NCBI GenBank assembly: GCA_009760855.2
Contig: WPIO01000088.1
Coordinates: forward strand, 1,707,501 to 1,754,863
Reading direction: 5' to 3'
DNA length: 47,363 nucleotides
Source of the DNA: Cristatella mucedo
Taxonomy: Eukaryota; Bryozoa; Phylactolaemata; Cristatellidae
The notes beneath the pieces are model-generated. The model was not told the DNA's origin. It saw only the letters and a list, made by a program, of their open reading frames with translations, and made no database searches. Below are positions 1-11,364 of this stretch, piece after piece; position 1 is the first letter of the stretch; the number at the start of each line of letters is the position of its first letter. The translations under genes were made by a program, and so were the position numbers.

Positions 1-400
1 ATTGCACAAACTAATTATGGAGTACTATTAAAATGTGTTTTCTATCTAGTGGTAGGCAATAGAGCTCATAAGCTTCACCCTATGCTGTTTTGTTGGCGTT
101 TTAACTGAAAGAAGTCGGAAATCACCAGCAACAGGCCATTAGAGTTATCTCCCCACCCCAAAACTAGGGTAGCATATCCAGGTAAACATGACCAGCCTGC
201 TAACGAGAGTCGCAAAGGAATGTCCGGATGCAATCGAAAGCCTTCTGGGTACCATGCGGCTGGACCATTTTGGGTTCAGAGGCTCTCAGCGCTAAGCAAT
301 GGTCAACCGAAGATGACCGTATTTTCCAAGCTCTCAAAGTGCCAGATGGACACCCTCCCTGCATTTGAAAACTATAAAATAATTAAATAAATAAATACTA
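1..400. other. No recognisable gene
   Basis: AT-rich sequence with only short open frames. I see no exon with convincing splice sites, no RNA gene and no clear repeat. The last 40 bases, rich in AAATAAAT, lead into the tail of SINE2. Confidence 0.5.
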
Positions 401-411
401 GCTGATTTGAC

Positions 412-565
412 AGCCTCTTTTTGTATAGCGACAGAAGAGCCTTTACAGCTATCACCACCGCTTGCAGGGGCGATAAAGAATCGCCCACCGCAGGAATCGA
501 ACCCACAGCCTCGGGGCCGAGGTCATGAAAAGCAACCGCCTTACCTAGTGCGAGCCATCACAACT
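412..565 (-). mobile_element. SINE2, tRNA-derived, copy 1
   Basis: On the minus strand the head looks like a tRNA gene: GGTAAGGCGGTTGC and then a perfect pol III B box, GGGTTCGATTCC (plus 493-504). It is followed by a GC-rich inverted repeat (GGGCGATTCTTTATCGCCC) and a tail ending TCTTCTGTCGCTATACAAAAA. The same unit recurs at 46168-46320 and, interrupted, at 43916-44345, so this is a dispersed SINE and not a tRNA gene. An A/T-rich stretch at 375-405 adjoins the tail. Confidence 0.75.
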
Positions 566-1041
566 AGGACTATTCTAATCGAGCAATTGCGATGAAGATC
601 GGTAGTACAGACGCTGCAACGATTTACAATTTGAAGAAGCTAGAACAGACCGGAAGCGATGAATCAATGCACGATCCGAAGGCTACGAAGCTACGATACC
701 AGAGGACCGGAAGATAAGGGTGGGGCGATGTGTAGCAGGCTCATAGCCAGTTAATAGAAAATTAAGAAATAACTGGATCGCTGTCTCAGGGATCGCTGTC
801 AGCGAAAGAGTGATCCAGGAAGAGGCTTAACGAGCAAGGCGTTCGGTCCAGAGTTGCTAAAAGGAAGCAGCTACTTAGGGTTACTCTCAAGCTTCGGAGG
901 CACGAAGCTGAGTGCCAGTAAATACCTGCACTGGACCTCAGCTAAGTGGAGCAAAGTTCAGTGGACTGACGAATCCAAGTTTCTACAGAAATCTCTTTGA
1001 TACCTCAAGGGGCACTCAGCCAGTGAAAAGGAGTGAAAGGG

Positions 1042-1293
1042 GCGGATGTCACAAATGCAAAGACCACCTTAAATGTGGTATCCTTATCTAAACAAGCCCG
1101 AATTTTAGCAACGCTATGCATCTGAAAGTAGGCAGACTTGACCGTGGAACTGACGTGGTCGTCTAACGAAAGGTCACTTTGGAACATGACACCTATATTT
1201 CGTGCAGATTCACAGCAGATATGCTGGCAGAGCCGAGTTTAAGCGTTGGCCTTTCCAATTTCAGAATCACACTTGGTTTGCCCATAACTGCAG
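1042..1293 (-). mobile_element. LINE A fragment (RT C-terminal half)
   Basis: Minus-strand translation gives pieces such as LSLDDHVSSTVKSAYFQ and KIRACLDKDTT. These match the thumb/C-terminal region of the LINE A reverse transcriptase at 14597-16429. Both ends are truncated and the frame is broken, so this is a dead copy. Confidence 0.8.
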
Positions 1294-1690
1294 TTCAGGT
1301 CCTTCAGGTCGATCAATGATGGCCCGTAGCTGACATTGAATAAGTGTATCGCCCATCCTATGCATAGACAACTGAACGCCTCGCTGGTCCGGTCCTGTGG
1401 TACAAGTGATTTGTTTGATTTCATGGCAATTTTGTGCACAATAAACTGCCTAGGGCATTCTTCGGTTCATTTCAACACAGTATTGGCTTTTGCGATTTAT
1501 CTTGTTTTACCTACCTACCTGGCTGAAACCAAGGGTGGGACGATTTTTTGAGCCGGCACTGTGTGTGTATATATATTTAAAATATTATATAGGAAAACCT
1601 AGGACTGGCCACTCAGTATTTGTAGCTTTGCCGAGCTGTAAACTTCGATGAACACAATGCTCTCGCTGCTCGCTCTAGGCACTTTGCCTC
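1294..1690. other. No recognisable gene
   Basis: Unique AT-rich DNA. Two short opposing open frames overlap at 1239-1551 and neither has splice signals or family resemblance. Confidence 0.4.
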
Positions 1691-3430
1691 ACACTTGATT
1701 TGACTCGACGATTGTTTACAGCCGATCTCGGAATGTTAATTTTCAGCAGACTTTGCTCTGTAGGGCTGCTGCTGCTGCTGCCGCCTCGCCCCGCCCTCTT
1801 CCACTGCTGTCCACCCAGTGCAAGGAAGCTGCACCTGCGTTTAAGGCAGCAGCTGCAGCTGTTGTTTCTCCGCTTCACTTTTTTTTCGTTCCTTTGCTGC
1901 TGCTGCAGGGGCTGCTGCAGCATGCCACCACCGCCGCTGCTGCCGCCGATGGTCCGGGCGCTGCACGGAGTGCCGCCGCCGCCTCAGCCTCGGGAGAGCC
2001 TCGCTTTCGTTGCTTCGCCGGCTCCGAAGCGAACGAAGCATTTCCGGAGTTCGATCGGCCGTTCGAAGACGAGTGAGCCACGCCCTCCGCCCCCTTGCCG
2101 GCCGGCCCGCCTGCCACCACTGTCTCCTCCGCCCCCTTGGCCAGCCAGCGAGCTGGATCGACGCGCTCCGGGCCGCGTGCCGCCGAAGCAGCCCCCGAGG
2201 AGACAGGCATCGAGAATAGCTAAGGCCCCTCCCTCCCCCTTCGAAGCAGCAGCAGCCCAGGACCTCTCAGCAATGGCTGCCAGTGAGCTTGCAAGCACAC
2301 TGCACTGCCCCCCCAGCCTGACTCACCTTCGGCCCGGCGTCGTCCCAGCTTCGGCGAAGCAGCTGCTGACCGATAATAGCCCAGCGCTGCTGCCGTCGAG
2401 CAGAGAATTCTTTTAGCTAGGCACTCGTTTGGCGATTCCTGGAAGCCGAGGGGCTGCTGCCGGTGCTCACCATCTAGCGATGGGCGCGGCCGCCCGGGAG
2501 CGGCTTCGTGATAAAAAACAACCGGGCGGCCACGCCCGGTGCTACCGGCTGCTTGCGGTTCTGTGCGGTGGGCGGCGGTGGGGCTACGGCGCCGGCCTCT
2601 CTCTCTCTCTCTCTCCTGCTCTGGGCTTCGCCACGCTTAGGAGCTGCAAAGGTGGATTTCACCGAGCGCAGTTCCTTCGTAGCAACAGCGCAAAGGAAGG
2701 AATGCGTAGGAACAGAAGGATCCGGCACCGCCGCCCGCGATATGTGTGTTCGGGCGAACGAACAAAGGAGTTGGCCGGCGCCACCGGCCGCTTCTCGCTG
2801 GGTTCTCATCCTGGTGGCTCGAGCTGGCGGCTGCATGCAGCAGTAGCAGCAGCTTGCAAGGGTCCCCGTTGCAGGCCTCTTTGGATCGACGTGCTCTACA
2901 CGGCCGACAGGAGTCGACGAGCGACGGCCGTGGGCTGCAGGCGAGGCTTCACGCTGTGCCTCGTTTCCATTCCGCACCGCGGCTCATGCGGTAATTGGCC
3001 GCGCTGCGGCACTGCTCGGCGGCTGTGGCACTGCTCGGCGGCGGCCTTGGTGGCTTGGCAGGCCGCCTGAGAGCTGCTTGAACGCTCTGCCAGCGGCTCC
3101 TCTCTTCTCGAACGTTCTGTCAGCCGCTGCGACCGACGTGAGCACACGCTCACAGAAGGGCAGGGAAAGAGACTCGGAGAGCGCTTCCGCTGCGCTTTCG
3201 ACCTCGGTCGCCATCTGCCGGCCTGCAAGGAAAAATGGCCGCAGCAGCGGCCGCTCGTCTAGCAGAGGTCGTCGTCGTCACCGCCACCGCCGCCAATGCC
3301 GCACTCTTTTGGCTCTTTTTTGCCGGAAAAATCGAGCGGCAAATTCGCCAGTAATTTTCGTATTCCCAATAATAATAATAATTGAGCTTGCCCAGCCGCT
3401 GCCGAACCGAATGCGCAGCCTCTGCCAAGC
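1690..3430. promoter_or_regulatory. CpG-rich block, possible promoter region
   Basis: Composition changes abruptly from AT-rich flanks to CpG- and CTG/CAG-rich sequence. All six frames are open for long stretches and give only proline-, alanine- or serine-rich translations, which is what GC-rich noncoding or 5' UTR DNA produces. The longest, 1700-2416, resembles no family I know. The block ends at the GA microsatellite, with candidate first exons on either side (3154-3214 minus, 3773-3847 plus). I infer a promoter; no transcript evidence is available from sequence alone. Confidence 0.4.
3154..3214 (-). CDS. Candidate first coding exon (MATEVES...)
   Basis: On the minus strand an ATG at 3214 opens 20 codons, MATEVESAAEALSESLSLPF, and then meets a good splice donor, GTGAGC, at plus 3153-3152. 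It would end in phase 1. The reading is acidic and helix-prone and is much less biased than the surrounding shadow frames. G follows the ATG, but position -3 is C, so the start context is only fair. No downstream exon was traced in 1690-3150 and no homology was recognised. It lies on the far side of the GA tract from the plus-strand start at 3773, giving a head-to-head arrangement. Confidence 0.3.
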
Positions 3431-3743
<313 letters not shown>

Positions 3744-3772
3744 GTGGAAAGACGAATTGGCACCGACTCGCG

Positions 3773-3847
3773 ATGGTTCAAGGTCAGGCAGCTGCTTGCA
3801 TCATTGGTTGCCTCAGCTTGGTTCTCACTGCAGGCGTTGGGGCCGTT
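3773..3847 (+). CDS. Candidate first coding exon of a membrane or secreted protein
   Basis: An ATG in strong Kozak context (G at -3 and +4) opens exactly 25 codons and then meets a consensus donor, GTAAGT, at 3848. The peptide begins MVQGQAAACIIGCLSLVL and continues TAGVGAV. Nearly all of it is hydrophobic, as expected of a signal sequence or first membrane helix. If the intron is retained, translation stops three codons later, which fits a real exon boundary in phase 0. I recognise no family and found no second exon. The downstream 4 kb hold a LINE fragment and microsatellites, so any intron would be long. Coding status is an inference from the start context, hydrophobicity and donor together. 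Confidence 0.4.
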
Positions 3848-4372
3848 GTAAGTTTATAAGTGCCTGTTGGAAGATTAATTTCTCTGCTGACTGGGGGCCT
3901 GTACAAAAGAATAGTATTGTTATTATTACTTCATTTCAGACCGACTCGCTTGCCGATCGTCGGTGATGCACCGTCTCGTGTCCCCTCTAGTCTCGATTAC
4001 TTGCTCTATTACCTCTGGCCTTACAGTAGAAAGAAAATCTGATAGAGCCTACGTGTCTCCGACTGTCCCGACTCTCCTTGCCTATTGATCACGTTTGTCA
4101 CCGACCGATGGAGGGAGACTGCTAGAATGCAGCATAGCCTTTCCACTGTCAATACAATTCCTGACGAATACTGCCAGTTAAAGTGCTGTTAAAACTCAGT
4201 GTCTCTTGAAGTGCTGACATCAAATTGGCTTGAAAGCCCTGTCATTATCTGTATCTTTCTCTTCCATCTCTCCCTTTATCAATCAATTCTATCAATCTTA
4301 ATTAAATCTAATAAATATTAAATCTATCAATCCATCAATCAATCAATCTGTCTGTCTGTCTAGCTATCCATC
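3848..4372. other. No recognisable gene; low-complexity ATC-rich stretch
   Basis: AT-rich DNA with imperfect TCAA/ATCA repeats at about 4280-4372. It may be part of the intron following the 3773-3847 exon. No other feature seen. Confidence 0.4.
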
Positions 4373-4916
4373 AATATTGCTAAAATTCGGGCATGTTTAG
4401 ACAGGGATACCACATCTAAATTGATCCCTGCATTTGTTACATCCTGTCTTTACTTCTGTAACTCACTATAACTCGATGCTTGCTGGCCTACCGCCCTGCT
4501 GGTGCAAAACTCTGCAGCTATGCTTGTCTGTCGTGAGCTTTGGAGTTGCCGCATCATACCACTTCTCGCCGACCTGCACTGGCTCCCAGTCAAGCAACGA
4601 ATTGACTTCAAGATTTTGTCGCTCACTTTTAGGTCCCTTCATTCTATGGCTCCAGCCTATTTGTCACAGCACTTAGTGGGTCCCTGTGACTCGAAAATTA
4701 TGTGCTTATGCCTGCTGACACTGTGCATGCTGCCACTAACCATACTTGCATGTTGACCCTGTGCATGCCACATCTGACCGTGTTATTCTTGCTGTTTATT
4801 TAGCATGCTACCGCTAAACATCTGATCATGCTTACTTTGCAGTAAATGTAATGTGCCTAAAAAGAGATTCAGTTCTCTGAGGGAACTATATCAAATACAT
4901 AATTATGATTATTATC
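4373..4916 (+). mobile_element. LINE A fragment with 3' end
   Basis: Begins in the RT C-terminal region (GCTAAAATTCGGGCATG...), contains the HWLPVKQRIDFKILSLTF segment, then lacks most of the terminal ORF and joins the 3' UTR (GGGTCCCTGTGACTCG). It ends with a decayed terminal hairpin (GAGATTCAGTTCTCTGAGG) and an ATT-rich tail. The ORF has several frameshifts. Confidence 0.8.
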
Positions 4917-4942
4917 TATCTATGTAGCTATTCAATATATAC

Positions 4943-5022
<80 letters not shown>
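4943..5022. repeat. (TATC)n microsatellite
   Basis: About 19 perfect tetranucleotide repeats following the LINE A tail. Confidence 0.95.
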
Positions 5023-5099
5023 ATATCTCTATCTCTCCCCTGTAGTCAACCATTGCCTGCAGTTCGCTGCCTGTTTAATGAAGTAGATGTCGCTTTCGA

Positions 5100-6073
5100 C
5101 TGGTAACCGGTATCGAGACGGCAGCAGACGACGGTAGCACTCGGCGATGCCCCCGAGAAGCTGCTGCTGCTGCTGCTACCGCTGCCTTTGCCCTGCACCC
5201 TACTCCTCTCCGCCCTACACTACTGCTGCCGAAGCCGAGCGAGGGCGTCTTTTGCAGTGGTCACAGCGCGCGTCAGCTCCGAGTGCATGCTGGGACCATT
5301 CACGAGCGTGCGATTTTTCGCCGAAGTCGCCGACCGTCCTCAGCGCCCTGACTTCTTGAGGCCGCTGGCTGCCGCCGCCGTCCCGACTGCCTCTGCCGGT
5401 GAGCTGCTGCTGCTGCTGCTTATGCAGCTTACACTCCTCCTCCCATCATTTTCCTGCCCCATGAATCATTGGGTGGCCGTCGGCCGTTGTATCGCTCGAA
5501 GTTTTGCTTCGCGTGACTTTGTAAACCGTTTGCACCCGGTCGATCCGGTGATAAAGCCAACTGGTCTCGTCGTGCGTGGCACGTTTTGGTGTCACGTGGC
5601 GTCACGAGTTGGCGTCAGTCGTGTGAGCTGCGATGGCCGCCCACTGAGCACCAGCGTCAGCGGCCGGCCGTCTTGCAGTCCATGTCAGACCGATGCACGT
5701 GGCACGTTGCTGTCCTGATAGTCCAGTCCATGCAGTCCAGGTAGCTTAAGTTGATGCGGTCCGTGCTCGAATCGGAGCAAAAGCGTCTGCTAGCCTCTGC
5801 AGTAGCCAAGGACGAAGAAGAAGAGAGAGAGACAGACAGAGAGACAGAAAGACAGCTGCTCTGCAGCAGCTCTGTGGTTAGTTCGCATGCAATTGTCAAG
5901 TGTCAATTGTCAAATGTCGAGTGAGCAAATTCCCTGAATGCTGTAGAGGTGCAGATGCTGTGCATAGGAACTGTGGGCACAGGCTCGGGAGGATTCGCTG
6001 TCGATTAGAAGCACTGCACGGTGCCGAGTCACGTGAATTCGTGTAAGTAATTAGCGCCGATAGGTGAGGCAAG

Positions 6074-6158
<85 letters not shown>

Positions 6159-6876
6159 AGTGGTAGCAGAACCGGAAGTGAGTGACTGCTCCCTAAAGGC
6201 GATTCGCTGCTTGATGGCAAGTCAGTGCATTGGCCGGCGAATTGGCGTAACGTGGCACTCGCGACTTTCACGACCAACGTGCCATGCCGCAGGCAGGGCT
6301 TTGCACTGGCAAGCAGCGAATTGCAGCAGCAGCCAGCGTGCTAGACCGAAATTCACGTGCTAGACCGAAAGTCACGTGCTAAATTGAAGTCACGTACTAG
6401 AGGGAAGTCACGTGCAAGATGGGACGTCATTGGCTAGGTGGGAAGTCACAAGCTAGACTAAATGTCACAAATGGGCCATCCAACTTTGCTGCGTTTGCTG
6501 CCCTAGCAGTGCTGCCCTTTCCTGCTGCTCAACAGACTGTGTACAATGTCATGCGACAGTTTCATGCGGTTGAAGTAGGCGTGCTTGACTGCTGGAGCCA
6601 ATGTGGCCATCTTTTGAAGCAAAGCTGCTGCTGCCAGTGCAGACGAGAGGTCAACAAAGGTCAACAGCAGCTGCAGCTTGCGGCTGTTGCGGTTCATGCC
6701 GGAGCAGCCAGCCGTGCTGATCGGCTGCAGCGCCGAGTACACCTCGCCACGCTGTTCGCTTGCCGTCCGTTCTTCCAGACCTCAGACCTTCCAGCGACCG
6801 GAGCTTCGGAGGAGCCGGCCACAGCAATGGCCGCCCGGCTGCTGTGCAGCACCACGATAGTAGCCGGCGTCTTTCG
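5100..6876 (+). other. GC-rich region upstream of the KPTN exons, exons unresolved
   Basis: CpG-rich DNA immediately 5' of the recognised kaptin exons, so it should contain the missing N-terminal exons. I could not assign any with confidence. Two weak resemblances were seen. At about 5520-5600 the frame GLVVRGTF resembles the conserved GLVVGITF of kaptin. At about 6700-6750 the frame AVLIGCSAEYTS loosely resembles a later kaptin segment. Neither has clear splice sites. A GA microsatellite lies inside at 6077-6157. About 6355-6450 holds degenerate repeats of AGTCACGTGCTAGA. Confidence 0.3.
6077..6157. repeat. (GA)n microsatellite
   Basis: About 40 uninterrupted GA units, probably within an intron or the 5' region of the KPTN locus. 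Confidence 0.95.
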
Positions 6877-8151
6877 TCGTCTGCTGGCAGCGCCGCCGAC
6901 GCCACCGTTCTGAACCTTCTCGTCACGAGCGCTTTCGCTCCTGCCGTCGTTTACCGGTACGTCCTCCGAGCTGCGCTCGCAAGGCTCGCACGGCTCACTG
7001 CAGGCACACGCTCGTGGCCTGCTTTTGACCTGTGCGAAAATGTCCTTGCTGCTGCCGCCGCCGCGGCCTGCCGCCCTGCCACCGGTGCAATTGTACTCGG
7101 TACGATAACTAAGCGTAGTAGTTATTCTATGTACCATTTACTTAGGTATATGTGTATTTAGTTATTTATTTTTAGTGTTTTTGTGTGCCACGATCGTGCT
7201 GAATAACTCGCTGCGACTTGCACGATCGCTTGTCGCAGCGCCAAAAAAATGCGCATCATGGCCGCGCGCGTTCGGCGCCATTTTGAGTTCGGCGGCCTCG
7301 GCGGCCTCGCCCACTCTCGTTCAGAGACGTGCTCGCCTGTCGGTTGACGCAGCCAGTCGTGCTGCCGGGCAGCGACAAGCACGACTGTGTGCTGGGCAGC
7401 TGCATCGATGACGTGGACTTCGACGGACGCAATGAGCTCTTGCTTGTCACGTATGGGCGGGTGAGCGCACTTCATACTGCCGCCGCCGCCTCCTCTGCGC
7501 ATACAGCATGCTTTGCTGACCGGACCATTCCAGAGAGCAGCGCCGCCGTTCCGCCGCCACGCGCCGGGCATTCAGTCGTCGTCGTCTGCTCGCGCCTCAA
7601 AGTCCGTCGAGACGTCGGCTCTAGCCATCGTCGTCGTGCTCACCTGGGTGCTGGCGGGGCATTTTTCCACGCATCGCGGTGGGCGTGTCAGCGCCGCCGG
7701 CTTTGTGCGGCCAGTGAGCCGGCGTCGTTGTCGCCACGCGAAATTCGTCGTCGGCTCTGTTGCAGAAGATACTCGCCTACAAGTTCGACGGCCGACTCGA
7801 GGAGCCGGGCTCGTCGTCGTCGTCTGCTGCGTGGCTACTGTGCTCGTGGGAGCTGCCGCACCCGGCGCTCGCTCTGCGCTCGCTCGATGTCCGCGGCGAC
7901 GGCGCGCGCGAGCTGGTCGCTCTGTCGTCACGGGGCGTACACGTGCTGCAGGTGCGTCGTCTACTTTGGCACGCCCTGCGGCTGCAGGGCAGGGCAGGGC
8001 GGCGTCTCCTCGCGTGTCCTATCCCTGCTGCTGCTGCTACGGCCATTGACTGACTTCTGCTCGCCTCCGCCGCTTTCAGCACGACGTCGACGTCACGTCC
8101 GGTCTGTGCCGGTTGCGCCTGCGGCGATTCCTCTCCGCTCTGAGCTGCTGA
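6877..8151 (+). CDS. KPTN: Kaptin (KPTN) C-terminal exons
   Basis: Four exons of a kaptin orthologue, the beta-propeller/FG-GAP-like subunit that helps form KICSTOR, which anchors GATOR1 at lysosomes to restrain mTORC1. Exon i ends at 6956 (NLLVTSAFAPAVVYR, donor GTACGT); its left border is unsure. Exon ii is 7325-7460 (PVVLPGSDKHDCVLG, DDVDFDGRNELLLVTYGR, donor GTGAGC). Exon iii is 7766-7951 (KILAYKFDG, SLDVRGDGARELVALSSRG, VHVLQ). Exon iv is 8080-8151 (HDVDVTSGLCRLRLRRF, TGA stop). All phases agree: 2 to 1, then 0 and 0. The order and motifs PAVVYR, LPGSD, D-x-D-x-DGR-x-E, TYG and GVH-(I/V)-LQ match vertebrate kaptin as I remember it. FDGRLEEPG is followed by a short serine tract. The tail after LQ is short compared with the vertebrate protein. 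An ATTAAA at about 8459 could be the poly(A) signal. No stops or frameshifts occur in these exons, so the gene looks intact here. Upstream exons are unresolved. Confidence 0.85.
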
Positions 8152-9178
8152 CCTGCTCAGAGTCGGCCATCGCTAGCTCGGAGCTTCCTGTTGGCGAACC
8201 GGCCCGTCTGGACGTGCCCGGCCTCGTGCTGCCCGGAGCTCGTCAGGGCGCTGAGCTTTTCAGCCGGCTGTCGGGCAGGACTCGTCAGTGACACGTGACT
8301 GGCTTCTCCCTGCTCCGGCCCAAGCTACGGAGTGAGGCGGCGGCCTGCTCGGCTGCCTTTCGCCAGGACGATTCCGGAGGATTCCGATCCGATGACTGGA
8401 GCCAGCGAGCGAGCGAGCTCTGTCGCGTCCCAAGGCTGCGCTGCGGCATTCGCTTGAAAATTAAAGCGAGCGAGCGGTTGCCAACGCGTCGGGCGTCTCG
8501 TCGTCGTCGTCGCCAACGCCACTTTTCAGTGCTCTGCTCCGGTACATCCTTGCCCGCTGCCTGGGCCTCCCCCTGCCGGCGGCCCCTCCCCTCCCTCCCC
8601 CTCCCCCCCGATTCACGACGGTGGCCAGCTGCCGTCGCTGAGACGTGTGTTGCCGTGTGTTCTTCGGTCGTTCGAAGGTCGCATCGCGCACTCGAGCTCG
8701 AATGGAATTTTCCTCGTTGTTCCACGTTATGCAGTCCAGTGCCGTCAAAGTTTGAGCGACCTCGACGCCTGGGCGTCGTGCTGGCAGAGAGCGTCGTCGC
8801 CAGCTCTCGGAAATACTTCTCGGCCGAGGCCGCCGAGCAGCAGCAGCAGCAGCAACAACAGCCGTCGCCGAGGCGGAGCCTCGTTCCGTTGGCTGGCGAG
8901 CGTTGGCCGAGTTGAGGTGGATTTCGGCGAAGTACTGCGACGATGAGGAGCCGACGTTGCTGCCGTCTTCGGCGGCTGCTGCCCCAGCGCCCCAAGTATT
9001 TCGATGTTTTCGGAAGAGCCTAGCCTCTAGCAGTCGGAGCGAGGTAGCCAGTCTTCGGTCCCCGTCTGCTGTGACCGTCGAGAGTCTCTGCAGTGTGACG
9101 ATCCGCCACGGCGTACTTGTGATGCTAGCCAGGCCGGCTTCCCAGTGGGAGTTCTCCTTAAGCTTAAGCTTTTGGCTG

Positions 9179-9219
<41 letters not shown>

Positions 9220-9300
9220 ATCACGAGAGAGAGCGATGCCCAGCCGTCGCCGATTCCCTGGTCGCCTGGTAGCTCGTTAGCCTCACGGAGAGAGTGAGCG
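8152..9300. other. GC-rich sequence 3' of KPTN
   Basis: CpG-rich DNA with a CAG/CAA run at 8838-8862 and a GA microsatellite at 9183-9218. Several long frames are open on both strands (8295-8915 plus, 8285-8995 minus). One plus frame following an acceptor-like site at about 8736 reads KFERPRRLGVVLAESVV, but the overlapping frame is equally open, so I do not call an exon. It could be the 3' UTR plus a neighbouring promoter. Confidence 0.35.
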
Positions 9301-9736
9301 AGGAGATACGTCAAGTCATACCTCACGCAATTTCAGGCAGACAGCCATACAACTGCGATATGTCAGCTCTAAGATAACTCAAGTCATCTCGTGCAATACA
9401 ATCATACGGCAGTCAGGCAATACAACATCACGTGCAATACGATCGTATGGCAGTAAGGCAATGCCGGCAGTTTCGTCCCTTGCTTCCGTGCAGCTTGCAT
9501 TCAGCCAGCAATCGCTCTACGATTTATGCTCCATAAAGTTTCCACTATTTAAAAGCAGATTTATGTAATAGGATGACGAAAAGGCCAAAACTAATCACTG
9601 TAATGGGCCGAGTAATCAATCGGCTTGTCGCTCAGAGGTTAAGGCCAGGGACTAGCCCTGACGAGTCCATAGCTTTTTTTAGGGATTCAGAGCCAGCCAC
9701 ACTTGCTCGTGCTGCATCAGCAGCACGGGTTTTTAA
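9301..9736. other. No recognisable gene
   Basis: Unique sequence with short imperfect repeats of GTCA-rich text near 9315-9460 (AAGTCATCTCGTGCAATAC and similar). No exon or element assigned. Confidence 0.4.
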
Positions 9737-9871
9737 TAATTATGGAAATAACAATAATAATGTGTTTGTATAGCGCCTAGAGAGAGCTGAATCTGTACAT
9801 CTATAGGCACTTCACAGGTGCTGCATACACGGCATTGCCAAATGTTTCCTGGTAACATCCGCAAGCAGCAG
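9737..9871 (-). mobile_element. Degenerate LINE/SINE 3' end, related but distinct family
   Basis: Begins with (AAT)n and carries a variant of the LINE A/SINE1 terminal hairpin (TATAGCGCCTAGAGAGAGC, then TAGGCACTTCACAGGTGCTGC) on the minus strand. The downstream sequence does not match LINE A or SINE1, so it is another member of the same 3'-end lineage. Confidence 0.5.
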
Positions 9872-10190
9872 GCATAATGTAATAATAATAGTAATAATAG
9901 TAATAATGCACTTGATAAAGCGCCCTCAGAGAACTTAATCCCTTGATAGGCGCTTTACATTTGCTGCAAAGGGAAATGCAATTGAATGGTAAGTAAAATC
10001 ATGCTTGAAAAAACAAACAAAATGAATAACATGGTTAGGGGTGACATGCACAGGGTCAGCATGCAAATGTGGTTAGTGGCAGCATGCACAGTGTCAGCAC
10101 TCGTAAGCACATGAAGGACGGATCAGAGGGACCCACTAAATGCTGTCCTAAATAGGTGTGTTTAGTGTGTGTAAGCAAGTAACTCCTGTT
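9872..10190 (-). mobile_element. LINE A 3' fragment
   Basis: Starts with (AAT)n, GCACTTGATAAAGCGCCC, the terminal hairpin and the LINE A 3' UTR (GGTTAGGGGTGACATGCACA), and stops soon after the end of the ORF. It is 5'-truncated and in minus orientation. Confidence 0.9.
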
Positions 10191-10611
10191 CGAAAGCGAC
10201 CTGTCGACGCCAGCTTCACACCGGAAGCCTGTTTTTATTGATAATTAAAATAATATATTTGCACAGTGCCTCAGGCAACTCGACGTCTTTCACTTTCATT
10301 GATGCAGGATTGCTTTCATCGGGTTCCGCACGAAACAATAATCCGCTCACCAAAAACCAAGTCGGTTTGTCGGCCTGTCTCACTGTCAATTGTCTTGCCT
10401 TCTGCTAGCCGAACCTCCAAGTCCCTCCAAGCGTGATTACTTCCTAGTTATGGTGGACCGTTCTGATGCGAGGATAACATTGCAGAAATATATTTTCGAT
10501 CTTTAGAGCCGCTCTGTTGCATTGACGAAATGCTAGCCTTCTTGTCGAATAGCTTACCGTAAGAGCGACATATATCTCATTGCGACTTCCGAGAGGCGCC
10601 TCCTTTGAGGA
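10191..10611. other. No recognisable gene
   Basis: Unique sequence. An open minus frame at 10444-10737 runs into SINE1 and is a shadow. Confidence 0.4.
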
Positions 10612-10760
10612 CTGGTTTGGTCCAGCGGTTGAGGTGCTCGATCCGACCACGGTCTGACTGGGGTCGTGGGCTCGAGCCCCAAGGCACATGTGAAGCGCCT
10701 GAATAGAGATTAAGTTCTCTTGGGGCGCTATATACAAATGATTTATATATTATATATAAA
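10612..10760 (+). mobile_element. SINE1 copy a
   Basis: The tRNA-like head has an A-box-like TGGTCCAGCGG and a B box, GGCTCGAGCCC (10669-10679). The tail is GAAGCGCCTGAATAGAGATT followed by AAGTTCTCTTGGGGCGCTATA and an AT-rich end. The tail is the LINE A terminal hairpin with small changes. Confidence 0.85.
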
Positions 10761-10975
10761 TGAATTATGCATTCCTCCCGGAGCAATAGGTGCGGACGTG
10801 ACGTCGCACGTCCGCGGCCGGCTCAGCCTCGTCGGCTCAATGGTCGACCGGTCGTGCTAGTGGGCATGTGCTAGTCGGCGTATGTAGCAATGCTCGCCCT
10901 GGTTGAAGGGAGTGAACGAGCGCGTCTCGCACCAAAGCCCGACGGCAAAGTTTGTGGCCTCTCGGCCCTTTGCAG

Positions 10976-11037
10976 GGCGACATAAACGAACTCGCTCATG
11001 AAGCAAGACGCAGGCAGCCGGAGAAGGAGGACTTTCG
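10976..11037 (+). CDS. Weak candidate exon
   Basis: A pyrimidine-rich acceptor (CTCTCGGCCCTTTGCAG) precedes 20 open codons, GDINELAHEARRRQPEKEDF, and a GTAACA donor, ending in phase 2. The other two frames close quickly. The minus strand across it is also open (10857-11099) and no homology is recognised, so the coding strand is uncertain. Confidence 0.22.
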
Positions 11038-11099
11038 GTAACAGGACCGACAGCCAGCAGAAGGAAGGGACATGTGTCCCCTTTCCGGCGGCAGCTCAC

Positions 11100-11143
11100 C
11101 TTCCGGCCGTGGCTAATGCCCCTTAGATCCCATGGTAACGTTG
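11100..11143 (-). CDS. Possible short exon near the 3' end of D1
   Basis: On the minus strand, a pyrimidine-rich acceptor (TTTTCTCTTGCTGTAAG) and a good donor (GTGAGC) bound 44 nt reading TLPWDLRGISHGRK in one frame. D2 has the same exon at 24948-24991 with only a synonymous change. The block is recent enough that noncoding parts are also well conserved, so this proves little. It might instead lie in the 3' UTR or downstream of the terminal exon at 11365-11514. Confidence 0.28.
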
Positions 11144-11364
11144 CTTACAGCAAGAGAAAAGTTCGAGAGAGAAGCTCAAAGTCGGGTAGCTAAAAAGTGA
11201 CAAGCCGTAACAGGACGCACAACGTTTATTTATTGAAACCGGGGCCGAAGTGAGTCTCCTGGTTCTGAAGGCCACTGCAGCAAATATGTAGTTGACAGAA
11301 GATGCTGCAGCCGACGGTTAATAGAGCCGCGTATTTCCGATTCGTCCTGTCGTCGTTTCATTTG

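Noticed and set aside
1700-2416. 238-codon + strand frame and several overlapping frames
   Set aside because: All six frames are open because the DNA is GC-rich; the translations are low-complexity P/A/S/R with no family resemblance.
7329-8291. 320-codon + strand frame and the 7513-8049 frame
   Set aside because: They read through KPTN introns in GC-rich DNA; the true exons use other frames and splice sites.
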